Shown here: positions 46,901-55,763 of the stretch, one piece after another | Position numbering within the stretch: position 1 is the first letter of the stretch | Layout of the letters: the number at the start of each line of letters is the position of its first letter | DNA from: Lithobates sylvaticus | Lineage: Eukaryota > Chordata > Amphibia > Anura > Ranidae | DNA length: 64,000 nt | Assembly: GCA_028564925.1 (NCBI GenBank) | Contig: CM053033.1 | Location: forward strand, 88,512,257-88,576,256 | Direction: 5' to 3' | Notes under the pieces: model-generated | What the model was told of the DNA's origin: nothing | Databases searched by the model: none | The model's input: only the letters and a program-made list of their open reading frames with translations | Program-made: the position numbers and the translations under genes

Positions 46901-47800
46901 TTTAATAAAGAGGCCCCTTATTATACATTTAAGGGCTTCCCATTGATTTGGGAGTGATGTATTGTCTTCTATGTGGTCTGATGTAAAGTTCAATATCGCG
47001 GAAGCAATTTCAGTTCTACAGGATTCATCAAATAGTAAATTATCATTTAATTTCCATGTACCTCTAGGCATACTTTTATTTATTGTATCTATAGTTAGGT
47101 AGATGGGTGCATGGTCTGACCATATGAAATTCCCTATCTCGGGGGTAGAGGTTGTTGCAATCGCCGAGGAGTTTATCAAAAAGTAGTCCAGTCTATGGTA
47201 TGTATCGTGTACCTGGGAATAATATGTATAGTCTTTTATACTTGGATTTGTTATTCTCCATATATCTATTAGTTGGTATTGTTCTAGTAGTTTTTTAAAT
47301 GCTCTTTTCTCACTTTTCTTTTGAGGTCCTGTCTTTGATGTGGTATCCATATTTCGATCTAGAACAAAATTGAAGTCTCCTCCAATTATGATTGTCCCTT
47401 CTGCTTTAATCATCATCTTTGTTAGTAGTTGAATGCCTGTTTTAATTTGATCTATATTTGGTAGATAGATATTAATAAAAGTGTATATCTGTCCGTATAT
47501 ATTCAGCTTTAGCAATAGTGCTCTGCCCTCTCGACTTGTCCATTTTTCTAAAACCTGATGAGGTATTGAGTTATGAATTACTATTGAGACCCCTCTGGAT
47601 TTTGAATATGGGTATGTATCGTGATACCAGTTGGGATATTGTCTATTCTGTATGTTTGGTAGTTGATTTGTACGGAAGTGCGTTTCCTGGAAGAGAATAA
47701 TTCCTACATTTTGTTTCTGGAGAGAATATAAGATTTGTGATCTCTTAGATGCTACATTTAGTCCCCTTGTATTGAAAGAACAAACTTTAATAGCTGTCAT
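44000..47800 (-). CDS. LINE ORF2 protein: endonuclease and reverse transcriptase
   Basis: A 1266-residue open frame. The APE-type endonuclease (about 1-235) shows VCSFNTRGLN, IILFQETHF, TIIIGGDFNFVLDR, HRLDYFLIN and WSDHAPI. The reverse transcriptase (about 450-780) shows IGKSPGPDGFTPRFYK, NYRPISLTN, QVGFVEGREARDN, CLLAVDAEKAFDRVGW, NGTRQGCPLSPLIYVLTMEHL and YADD at 706-709. The C-terminal CCHC-like motif is CWRCQKATGTMSHIWFLCPK. No stop or frameshift is seen, so the enzyme could be functional. The start is the first ATG of the frame at 47800. Confidence 0.95.
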   Translation of the reverse strand: MTAIKVCSFNTRGLNVASKRSQILYSLQKQNVGIILFQETHFRTNQLPNIQNRQYPNWYHDTYPYSKSRGVSIVIHNSIPHQVLEKWTSREGRALLLKLNIYGQIYTFINIYLPNIDQIKTGIQLLTKMMIKAEGTIIIGGDFNFVLDRNMDTTSKTGPQKKSEKRAFKKLLEQYQLIDIWRITNPSIKDYTYYSQVHDTYHRLDYFLINSSAIATTSTPEIGNFIWSDHAPIYLTIDTINKSMPRGTWKLNDNLLFDESCRTEIASAILNFTSDHIEDNTSLPNQWEALKCIIRGLFIKHGSRLKKMKNNRLKELIQEISALEKHHKQNTTRETSMVLSDKRVELRTILNEQSLRIRDKNRALYYHQENKPGKILAGALKQQTRTTSIPKIKTDSGELTYDPKKIMETFHTFYSGLYNLPNRLTKQNLEDLDQRVKQYITETPIPPLPDSDIEQLENEFSETEIQIVIDSLTIGKSPGPDGFTPRFYKLYKDLLIPVLKRTFNSVSIAQPFVSQSMQAYISLIPKPDKDHTLCGNYRPISLTNIDLRIYSKVIANRLTPKLPTTIHLDQVGFVEGREARDNTLKTLTLVEYAKRHAIPSCLLAVDAEKAFDRVGWRFFEETLKQWGLGPRLLEKILVLYQNPTAKIRANGELSDTITIRNGTRQGCPLSPLIYVLTMEHLMTAIRINKDIQGIRIKDQEYKLSGYADDLLLYITNPIVTLPNLIKEFKRFAEVSNFKVNYNKTEALNISLTTNTVDTLKRNFSFKWQNSTIKYLGIFIPNDIRKLQENNYVPLIQKITKLLQNYNKGIFSWTGRINIIKMDILPKILYIFQTVPIFPLKNILNTLRKLIGSFIWAGKPARVSRETLIRSKKDGGLALPDLSTYLKASLITRILDWFHNKGTKQWVELEEEIMNINLKILPWIKKENRPLRQEMPFLIEATLKTWDGLMKRGIGSSYIGPMTPLFGNPDFPPANESRTFLKWEKKDNIRIVQTMENKKLIRLEDMGREHAHKWIQHRQLQEYINTLEKTGILDRTPTTLETLLLQEQRPIHNLSNIYKYLISNSNTQELKYVRKWEQEMEEAIPREKWDKAILLTHKMSLSNRHQERNYKLLVRWYKCPIDLYKINVENDSTCWRCQKATGTMSHIWFLCPKVYIFWEKIFKIYSEMTDINIQPEIKIAILSMIPGTIKKIRKGILKHCLTAARTVIARKWKNNIAPSIEEWIIEMDDMRSLEERIIKEEDPKDHINETWQKWKDYRMSSLLLRTI

Positions 47801-47928
47801 ATTTCGACAATAGGGGGTCTAGAGGAGGGAAGAGGGAGAGAGCAAAAGGGGGGGGGGGGGGGGGGAGAGGGGAAGAGGGAGAAGGAAGGAGAGAGAGAAA
47901 AGAAAAAGAAGAAAGAAGGAAGGGAGAG

Positions 47929-47960
<32 letters not shown>

Positions 47961-48545
47961 TTTTTTATTCTTTTAAAAAAAGCTTCTCTTCTGTAGTTCA
48001 CATTCACTCGTACTAAGAGTCAAGTGCTCTTTGGTGTTCTACTCACTTATAATTTAAACTTTCATACTTTATCATTCTCTAAATGACTCGTTGAGTCTAC
48101 CCTTACAATGTAAGTTCCCTATTTGGGGGTATATAGGGATTTCCTTAGGGTTAGGACGTGTCCCTGGTCTGGGAATAGTTTAGTTTAAATAATGTAGGAT
48201 TTTAATGGGTATTTTAATCCTACATCTTATTTATCACCTTCATGAGCTATTATTATTGTGTTACTTATGTTTGTTCTCCTATCCTCTTCCCCTCCCCTCC
48301 CCCTCCCCCCTCACCTTTGAAGTTATATTTGAAAGCCGACAGTTTATGTGGTATATATACGTCTTTTCCATTCTGTTATTCCATTATTACAGATTGGTAT
48401 TTGGGTTGTTTCCCATGGATACAATGTGGTTTATTGGTGCATAATCTATACAGTTTATTTCCTCTGCTCTTCGTTGTGGGGATAGAGTGGGCAGAGAGAG
48501 AGAAGGAGAGAGAGAAGGGAGGAAAAGGAGAGGGAAAGGAAAAAG

Positions 48546-48583
<38 letters not shown>

Positions 48584-48852
48584 AGAGGAAAAAAAGGGGA
48601 GGAAATTTTCTCTCTCTCTCTCCTCCACCCCACCCACTCCCTCCCCTCCGCAGAGGGTCGTTTTTTTTTTTGGAGGGCAGAGGAAGATTGAATCAATTGT
48701 ATCCAATGGGGGCAAACCAATTTCCCAAAAGCCCACAGCTCATAAGTGTCCATTTTTCAGGTACATTACAATTTATACATTTTTATCATATTTTCATTAT
48801 ATTCTGACATATTATATTTATAACTCTATGCATTAAAAAAAAAAAAAAAAAA

Positions 48853-48912
<60 letters not shown>

Positions 48913-49257
48913 ATAATAAAAAAAAAAAAAAAAAAAAAAAATTTTTTAAAAAATTTAAAAAATAAAAATTAAAGGGGGGGGAGCACCTAGGGGGGGAGGG
49001 GAGGCCAATTCTTTTGGAATCTCCCCAATCCCCCTTGTTCTCCTCCCTCGTTCCATTTCCCCCTCTTCTAGAGATGTGTGTGTAAGTAATAGATTATAAA
49101 TTGTGTCTGGTGTGTCCGTGTCGTGTGTATATAATATTAGTGTACAGGCATGTGATCGGTGTATCCCTTTCCCTTCTACCCTTCCCTCCCCGGTCCTATA
49201 TCCGCCCCCAAAAATGTGAGTCCTTGTGTAGATATGGTAAAGTTATGTGATGTGTTT

Positions 49258-49294
<37 letters not shown>

Positions 49295-49652
49295 TTTTTT
49301 TTTTGTGCCCCTATTCATACTCAAATGATTCTGGTCTTTCCCTGATCACTTCTAATATTAACATTGTTTCCTCTTTATCTATTACATATCCGCAGTGTAT
49401 ATTGTGATAGTTACTGTTTGTACCCTATTCCTAAACCTCCCTCTTTTCTCCCTCCCCTCACCCTCCCATCTCCCCCTTCTCCGGAAAAAGAAGGAGAGGG
49501 GGAAAAAAAAAAAAATAAAAAAATAAAAAAATAAAAAAAAAAAAATAAAAAAAAAAAAAAATAAGAAAAAAAAAAAAAAATAAAAGGGGAGAAGGGGGGA
49601 AATTATGTATCTCTTTCCCTTCTCTTTCCCCCTCATTTCATTCTGAAGAGAT
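47801..49652 (-). other. Homopolymer-rich spacer between LINE ORF2 and ORF1
   Basis: 1.85 kb made largely of purine or pyrimidine tracts: G run at 47849-47864, A runs near 47931-47953, 48544-48580, 48836-48940, 49260-49290 and 49502-49585, and GA-rich blocks. No conserved frame. ORFs reading poly-Lys or poly-Phe are artefacts. Confidence 0.8.
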
Positions 49653-50743
49653 TTAATATATCTGGGCCCACAAGGGCAGTTCTATCAGAGGGAGTCCCAA
49701 ATGGTTGAGGAATTCTTGTAGATCTTCAATACTCCGAAACACCGTCTTCTGGCCTTCTTGGTACACTATTACTTGAAAGGGGGATCCCCATTTATAAAGG
49801 AATCCCTTCTCTCTCAATAGCTCCAGTAGTGGTTTTACCGCTCTTCTCTTATTTAATGTATGTTTAGATAGATCTTGTAAGAATATAAGTTGAGCTCCCT
49901 CATACTTGAATTCCCTTTGTGTTCTTGCTGCTATCATTATATTTTCTTTGGTTTGAAAAAAAATGTATTCTACATATTATGTCTCTAGGTCTCGTTTGAT
50001 TGGGATCTCTGGGTCCTTGAATTCTGTGTGCTCGATCGATCTCTATTGCTGTTGTCTCAGGTTGTTGTAATAAAATATTAAATATATGTTGTAATATTTG
50101 TTTCAGATTCTCGGTGTCTACTGATTCTGGAAGTCCTCTTATTTTTATATTATTACGTCTATTCTTATTCTCGAGTTCATCTGTTGAATCTCTTATTTGT
50201 TTTATTAATCGATCGTGTTCTATTATTTTTTCTTCCAGGGTAAGTGTTTTCTGGTCGATCGTCAGGATTTTGGCATCTATGATATTCATATGCTCTTGGG
50301 TGTCTATTAAGGATACCTTCAATGAATTTATTTGCTCTTTATATGTAGTCTCTAATCTATAGACATAATTATCCATATCCTCTTTAGTTGGTAGTGATTT
50401 TAAGTGTGTCTGTATGTCCCAGTTGGGATTGTTTGTTGGTCTCGTTGTGTCCATTATGGGATATTGTGTACTCCCTGTGGGGCTATTGTTGAGTGGGAGC
50501 TCTGGGCTCATACTGGGTGAAGCAAAATGCAATTCAGTGGAAGTCTCTGCGTCTTGTTGTGGCGATATTAATGGCTGTTTGAAAAACCCCTTTATATCTG
50601 AGTTCTGTGCAGATTGTGGCTTAATCTGATTTTTTGTTGTTCCACCTGTGGATCCTCTCTTTGTTTTCTGAGTGTGTGTACTTTTTGGTGGTATCCTTAT
50701 AGAGTTTTTATCTGTTTCAAAGTAGTAGATGGAAAGCAAACAA

Positions 50744-50780
<37 letters not shown>

Positions 50781-50814
50781 TCCTCTCAAGAGAAGTGTAT
50801 ATTCCACTGATCAT
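49653..50814 (-). pseudogene. LINE ORF1 with one frameshift
   Basis: The upstream frame (50814-49900) contains the linker, the coiled coil (about LPTKEDMDNYVYRLETTYKE through IIEHDRLIKQIRDSTDELEN) and the RRM start NRRNNIKIRGLPESVD, IDRAHRIQGPRDPNQTRPRD. The downstream frame (49937-49653) continues with TQREFKYEGAQLIFLQDLSK, RAVKPLLELLREKGFLYKWG and FRSIEDLQEFLNHLGL, the C-terminal domain. The switch falls at a run of eight A (49956-49963), so a single-base slip, real or a sequencing error, explains it. The true start is unclear because a poly-A/T run (50743-50775) lies in the N-terminal frame. Confidence 0.85.
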
Positions 50815-52319
50815 ATATTCTATATATATATGGAATGTTGTTCTCTTGGGTAGTTGTAGGGGTCTTTCTTATAACTTTTTTAATCTGTCTGGTGGGGAGG
50901 TATCTCCCGGGTTGCATTATCTTCACCCCCAATTTAAATCCTTTTTTAGCCGTCCATTTTTCATTAGGTTAAACTTCCCTTTTTTTTTTTTTTTTTTTTT
51001 TTTTCCTTTCTTTTCAAAACTCTTTATTGTACTCTGTATTCTTTGTTAACTGTCAGCAAGGTTTATCAGATATACCAGGAATATCTTTAATGGGTATTCT
51101 GTACAGTTATATAATTAATTATTTAACCCTTTTACGGTGAGGTCTTTCTCTCTACAGGAGGGTTATATTTGGGTGTTTTTCTGCTGGTTTCTGTAGGTCC
51201 CACTACAGTGTAGGTCCCACTAGAGTGACGTGACGTTTATGCCCTTAATACCCTTTATTATACAGTTATTCCTTTTCAGTTTTTATGCCATAGCACATAT
51301 CCAAAGGGAAAAAGAAAAAGGAAAAAAAACGGGGTTTTTTTTTGTCGGTCCCCTCCGCTTTACCTTTAGTCTGTAGGGTATATGAGATGGGGTACTTATC
51401 TGCTGGTTCCGTTAGTCCTGCACAGTCACTCTAGGGATTCCCTGTGGAGACCTCCGCTTCATGTAGTCTTCACAGCGGTGGTTGCTGCAACATTGGTCTG
51501 TTGTGTTACCTTCCCAGGCAGTTTGGTATCTCCGCGTGCGACGGGCCGTCGAATCCACACGGTTTGTATGGCGTGTATCCCGTTCGGTATATCCCGGCTT
51601 CGGCCGAAGGGGGGTCTTTAGTCAGCACTCTGGGGACGCCTCGTTCCCATCACTGCAGGTAAGAGATCGCTGGGAACTTTTTCTGTCTCTCTTGGGATTA
51701 TATCCCAGCGCTTTTCTTGGAGCCTTTTCACCGCTATTTGCGCTTACCGCCAGCCAGCAAGCTAAGCTGCAGAGAGGTTGAAAAGATGTGTCCTTCAGCT
51801 GTGGTCAGAGCAGCATATCGTCGGCTTAGGGAGGGTAGGTGGGGATCATCTGTAGCTCATTGTGGTCAGCTGCAGGTCGTCTCCCAGACCTAGGAGGAGC
51901 TCCTTCGCTACACGTCCATCCTGTTCAATCCCCTTCCCCAGGGTGGACTTCTACTTTAAAGTCCATCCTGTTCAATCCCCTTCCCACCAATGCATCCTAT
52001 CAGTTGGTATTTCCATCTGTGCCCCTGTTAGGGAAATTCACCCTCTCTACTAGTCCCGTTTACCATTATCCTCGAAAGTAATAGTCATAATAGTGGAAAT
52101 ATCTTACAATGGGGACACTAGTTATGGTGACCCTGGTGACAACCAGAAATTCCCTCACTTATATTCTCTCACTTCCGGTTTTGTCTGTGGGACAGGAAGT
52201 GAAGGGAAAAGTCCCCAATGGGATACAAAAATGGCAAAAGTAAACCTTATTCTGGTTATAACCACCCCCTTTACTCTATCCAAAATGAAAAAAAAGGAAA
52301 GATATGCCTTTAGTTGTAA

Positions 52320-52620
52320 GCCGACCGTAGATTATGTGAATTTCTTTCCTGCAACCATGGGTTGCAGGAAAGAAAAATTGCTCGTTTTGAATCGATTCGA
52401 TTTGAATCTCTTTGCAGAGCTATTGTGTTCACACACAGAGATTATTGCTAGCGGCTATAGTCAGTGTCAATAATCACATGCAAAAATCCAACATGTGGGT
52501 TGTAACCAAGTCAATTAATGGATTGCCTTGGGTACAATCAGCCTGTCCATAGATGTTCATATCTGGGGTGCTCCCTGCTGAACCTGCCAAGATTTAAACC
52601 ATATATGGCCCGGCTTTACT
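52320..52620. mobile_element. Small interspersed element, copy A
   Basis: Carries gtgaatttctttcctgcaac and a perfect small palindrome (gcaaccatgggttgc), and ends near tatatggcccggctttactt. Similar to 53090-53285, which uses the same gtgattttctttcctg/aggaaagaaaat hairpin. Copy B has both (about 58931-59240 and 59717-59910). Confidence 0.5.
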
Positions 52621-52893
52621 TTAATACTGTTAAGCATGGATAGAGGAACTTAACAAATTCCTCTCATTCAGCCTGCAAGCTCAACAAGATAAATCTCTGT
52701 ATAGCTAGCCTTACTTTCTCTCAGTGCAAGGTTATCAGTCTGATAAGACAGCTTGAAATAAATACATTGTCTAGGTGGTTTATCATGCAGCAGATTTTCC
52801 TTGGAAAACATTTTTTTTCCCCAAAAAGGGAAACGGCAACAACTGAAATTGAAATGAAATGAAAATATAGGTTCCCTTTAAGGAACTCCGTAC

Positions 52894-52989
52894 CTTTCTC
52901 GCTTCATCCAGATCCTGCTGTAGCTGCTGAATTTCCTGTTTCTGCTCCTGCAGTTGCTCCAGGAGACGGCCATGTGCCCGGTTGGCCTC
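52894..52989 (-). CDS. GRIPAP1: GRIPAP1 exon (EANRAHGRLLEQLQEQKQEI), copy A
   Basis: A 96-bp exon of 32 codons, phase 0, acceptor tttcaacag and donor gaaag/gtacgg. It encodes EANRAHGRLLEQLQEQKQEI, then QQLQQDLDEARK, coiled coil. Joined to the next exon it reads LDEARK-SADKRKG. The same exon with the same splice sites occurs at 59517-59612. Normal GRIPAP1 has it once, so one of the two is probably an assembly duplicate. Confidence 0.87.
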
Positions 52990-53089
52990 CTGTTGAAAGG
53001 GAACATAGAGAATGTTTACCATACACAGTCATATATAGATTAAATGCAATTATGTGTTCTTAAATAAAAAAAGGATCTTATATTGCACT

Positions 53090-53285
53090 AAAGCAGGCCA
53101 TAGATGATGTGATTTTCTTTCCTGTAACTACGAGTTGTAGGAAAGAAAATCGCTTGATTTCCCCATCAACAGTCAGTGTTAATAGGGCAACAATACAATC
53201 AACCTGCCCATAAATGGATCGAATCTTTGCTGGATCCTGCTGAACCGGCTGAGATTTGATCCATCTATGGCCGGCTTAAGCCTCC
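53090..53285. mobile_element. Small inverted-repeat element (MITE), copy A
   Basis: The ends aaagcaggccatagatg and catctatggccggctt are inverted copies. An inner hairpin reads gattttctttcctgtaac / gttgtaggaaagaaaatc. Non-coding. Confidence 0.65.
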
Positions 53286-53697
53286 TCCAAATCCCTTCTT
53301 TTTTTTTTTTTTTCCGCTGTTGTGATCCGAGTCCCTGTTAGAGGGCGTTTGCTCTCCATGGTTCCACTGTATGTAGGAACATAGCCACCCTCTCTCCATC
53401 TTACTCCCTAGATACACTAGGCACCAATAATGCACTAATAATGTGTACTGCTTAACTGTCTATTCCAAACAGTACTGAGGGGTAAAAGGAGAGGTTCAGG
53501 AGCTTGCGGATTGGGTTAAAAAGAGGCAGAAAACACAGTATGAAATGATTTAAAAAAAAAAAATTGATTACAGGGCCATTAAAGAGGTATTAAATCTAAC
53601 AGCAAACATTATATTTCAGCTTACCAATTCTTAGATGTGATGGCTGCTTTAGTTTTCTTAAGATTAATTCCTTTTATTTTTCACCTGGTGATCCTGC

Positions 53698-54051
53698 CAG
53701 TAAGGTCGGTGCACTGCCAATACAGCCAACTCGCCAAAATCTCCAACCAAGTCCCTTCTGGTGACTCCAGCAGCAGTAATTGCAGATTTCAACGACTTGC
53801 CTGTTTTCACAGAACACCGGCAGCGCATACATGTTATCGCTAGTAACAAATAACATGGCCGCCTCCAAGGTGGCAACATTTTTTTACTCCTTAGCTGGTG
53901 TTGTCAAAACAGCCAATTTGTGTTGTACCGTAGTGTATACGCTGGCGATGTTCTGTGAAAACAGGCAATTCTTTGAAAGTTGCTGCTGGAGAGTCACCAG
54001 AATTGACGTGGTTGGAGAATTTGGCGAGTTGGCTGTTTTGGCAGAACACCG
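53698..54051. mobile_element. Palindromic MITE, copy A
   Basis: The left arm (gccaactcgccaaaatctcc, ggtgactccagcagca, ttgcctgttttcacagaac) is repeated inverted in the right arm (gttctgtgaaaacaggcaa, tgctgctggagagtcacc, ggagaatttggcgagttggc). The Harbinger-related element abuts its right end. The copy in B is about 60358-60724. Confidence 0.75.
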
Positions 54052-54819
54052 GCCGCGTACACACGAAGGGACAATCCCGCGGGATTATCCTCTGGACTGA
54101 AGTCCAGAGGATAATCCCCTCGTGTGTGGGCGCCGGCGGACTTTTTGGCGCCAAAGTACGGCGGACTAAAGTTTCAGGTTTTGTTCTCAAATTATCCGCT
54201 GGACTTGGAAGTCCAGCGGACAATCCCGCCGTTAGTGGGCAAGTCCGCGGGACTTTTGAAATGAACGGACTTGCCGCTCATCGGCAAGTCCGTTCATTTA
54301 GCACGTGACTTCAGGTTACGTAGCTAGCGTAGGCAGTTACTGCCGCCGCGCTAGCTCCGTGACCTGGCATGGATTTAAAGGGAATCCCCACGCCGAAAAA
54401 ACGGCGTGAGGGTTCCCCCCAAATCCATGTCAGACCCTCATCCGAGCACGCAGCCTGGCAGGCCAGGCAAGGGGTGGGGACGAACGAGCGCCCCCCCCCT
54501 CCTGAGCCGTACCAGGCCGCGTGCCCTCAACATGGGGGGTGCCCTGGGGAAAGGGGGGCCGTGCGGCCCCCCCACCCCAAAGCACCTTGTCCCCATGTTG
54601 ATGAGGACAAGGGCCTCTTCCCGACAACCCTGGCCGTTGGTTGTCGGGGTCTGCGGGCGGGGGCTTATCGGAATCTGGGAACCCCCTTTAATAAGGGGGC
54701 CCCCAGATCCCGGCCCCCCACCCTATGTGAATGAGTATGGGGTACGATGTACCCCTACCCATTCACCTAAGGTGTAAAATGTAAAGTAAAAAAAAACACC
54801 CACACTTTTGAAAAAATAG

Positions 54820-54825
54820 TTTATT
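54820..54825 (-). terminator. Possible poly(A) signal, left arm
   Basis: AATAAA on the minus strand (tttatt at 54820-54825), about 450 bp outward of the left TATA box. The mirror signal is in the right arm. Confidence 0.4.
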
Positions 54826-55042
54826 GCACTGCTCCGGGGGTCTTCTTCCGTCTTGGGGGTCTTCTCGCCGGACTCCCCCGCCATTTACCAAGCTCTTTTA
54901 CCGAGCGAGGGGAGTCCGGCTACCTTCTTCGTCGTCGTCGCCGCCGTCTGGGGGTCTCGATCCGCCTTCGGGGGTCTTCTTCCGTCTTGGGGGTCTTCTC
55001 GCCGGACTCCTCCCCTCTCTTCTGCTCTTTTACCTAGCTCTT

Positions 55043-55303
55043 TCACGAGGGGAGGTGTCCGGCTACCTTCTTCTTCGTCGTCGCCGCCGTCGTCTGGGGG
55101 TCTCGATCCGCCTTCGGGGGTCTTCCGGGGGTCTCTTCTGTTCTTGCGGCGGTCGTCGTCTTCCGCGCCGCCGGCGCCTTGTCCTTCTTCTTGTCCTTCT
55201 TGTTCTTCTTCTTCTTCCGATGTTGACCCGACGCTCTCTCTGCCCGGAATGCCTGTGCCGCTCTGAGCTCGGACTTATATAGGGACATGGGCGACAGGGT
55301 CAC
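55043..55303 (-). other. Basic Lys/Arg-rich ORF in the left palindrome arm, uncertain
   Basis: An 86-residue frame starting MTLSPMSLYKSELRAAQAFR, then KKKKNKKDKKKDKAPAARKT and RPPKADRDPQTTA. Mirrored by a frame in the right arm (55404-55694). TATA (55274-55281, minus sense) overlaps its start, so this ATG may lie before the transcript start. I do not recognise the product and rate it a possible by-product of the repeat. Confidence 0.3.
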
Positions 55304-55439
55304 ATGTTCATGTCACATGGTGACCCCGCCCCCTTGCGATGTCACAGTCCCAGCATCCTCCGGGACTGTGACAACACAAGGGGGCGGGGTCACCATGTGA
55401 CATGTGCATGTGACCCTGTCGCCCATGTCCCTATATAAG
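55274..55439. promoter_or_regulatory. Symmetric divergent TATA boxes at the palindrome centre
   Basis: TATATAAG on the plus strand at 55432-55439 and its mirror (cttatata) at 55274-55281, with GC boxes (gggggcgggg / ccccgccccc) between. Each faces outward. The layout recurs in the 62795-64000 copy. A bidirectional promoter is inference. Confidence 0.55.
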
Positions 55440-55694
55440 TCCGAGCTCAGAGCGGCACAGGCATTCCGGGCAGAGAGAGCGTCGGGTCAACATCGGAAGA
55501 AGAAGAAGAACAAGAAGGACAAGAAGGAGGACAAGAAGAAGAAGAAGGCGCCGGCGGCGCGGAAGACGACGACCGCCGCAAGAACAGAAGAGACCCCCGG
55601 AAGACCCCCGAAGGCGGATCGAGACCCCCAGACGACGGCGGCGACGACGAAGAAGGTAGCCGGACCCCCCTCGCTCGGTAAAAGAGCTTGGTAA
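55404..55694 (+). other. Basic Lys/Arg-rich ORF in the right palindrome arm, uncertain
   Basis: A 96-residue frame, MHVTLSPMSLYKSELRAAQA..., then a (K)n-rich stretch and KADRDPQTTAATTKKVAG. It is the mirror of the left-arm frame. It ends before the poly(A) signal at 55758. The product is unknown; the reading may be incidental. Confidence 0.3.
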
Positions 55695-55757
55695 ATGGCA
55701 GGGGGAGTCCGGCGAGAAGACCCCCAAGACGGAAGAAGAAGACCCCCGGAGCAGTGC

Positions 55758-55763
55758 AATAAA
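55758..55763 (+). terminator. Possible poly(A) signal, right arm
   Basis: AATAAA in gtgcaataaactaat, about 320 bp outward of the right TATA box, followed by a gtgtgggtgttttttttt GT/T-rich stretch as expected downstream of a cleavage site. Confidence 0.45.

Larger units (their letters stand above)
43672..51940 (-). mobile_element. Near-full-length L1-type LINE, minus strand
   Basis: About 8.3 kb: 5' UTR about 51940-50815, ORF1 50814-49653 (one frameshift), a long homopolymer-rich spacer, ORF2 47800-44000 (open), and a 3' UTR ending aaataaagtaagatttgaa without a long A tail. Inserted in a small inverted-repeat element in copy A of the duplicated segment; copy B lacks it. It is a different family from the LINE at 16743-24331, as judged by ORF1 and ORF2 sequence. 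Confidence 0.85.
43525..51966. mobile_element. MITE (copy A) split by a LINE insertion
   Basis: Its left part is 43525-43671 (ttaaagtgtaagtccacccc to gcctccagtagt) and its right end is 51951-51966 (gggtggacttctac...). The unsplit relative in copy B is 57833-58226. In B, cctccagtagt continues straight into ggaagctctgcagaggatac. Most of the right half is missing in copy A. Confidence 0.65.

Noticed and set aside
53637-54308. Overlapping ORFs of 68-117 residues
   Set aside because: They run through a palindromic MITE and the Harbinger terminal repeat; mirrored copies occur on the other strand and in copy B.
54369-55282. Long GC-rich ORFs in the left palindrome arm (and mirrors in the right arm and in 62937-63979)
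   Set aside because: Open in several frames at once because the sequence is GC-rich and low in stop codons; Pro/Ser/Arg-rich without domains. Only the basic Lys-rich frame is kept, as uncertain.
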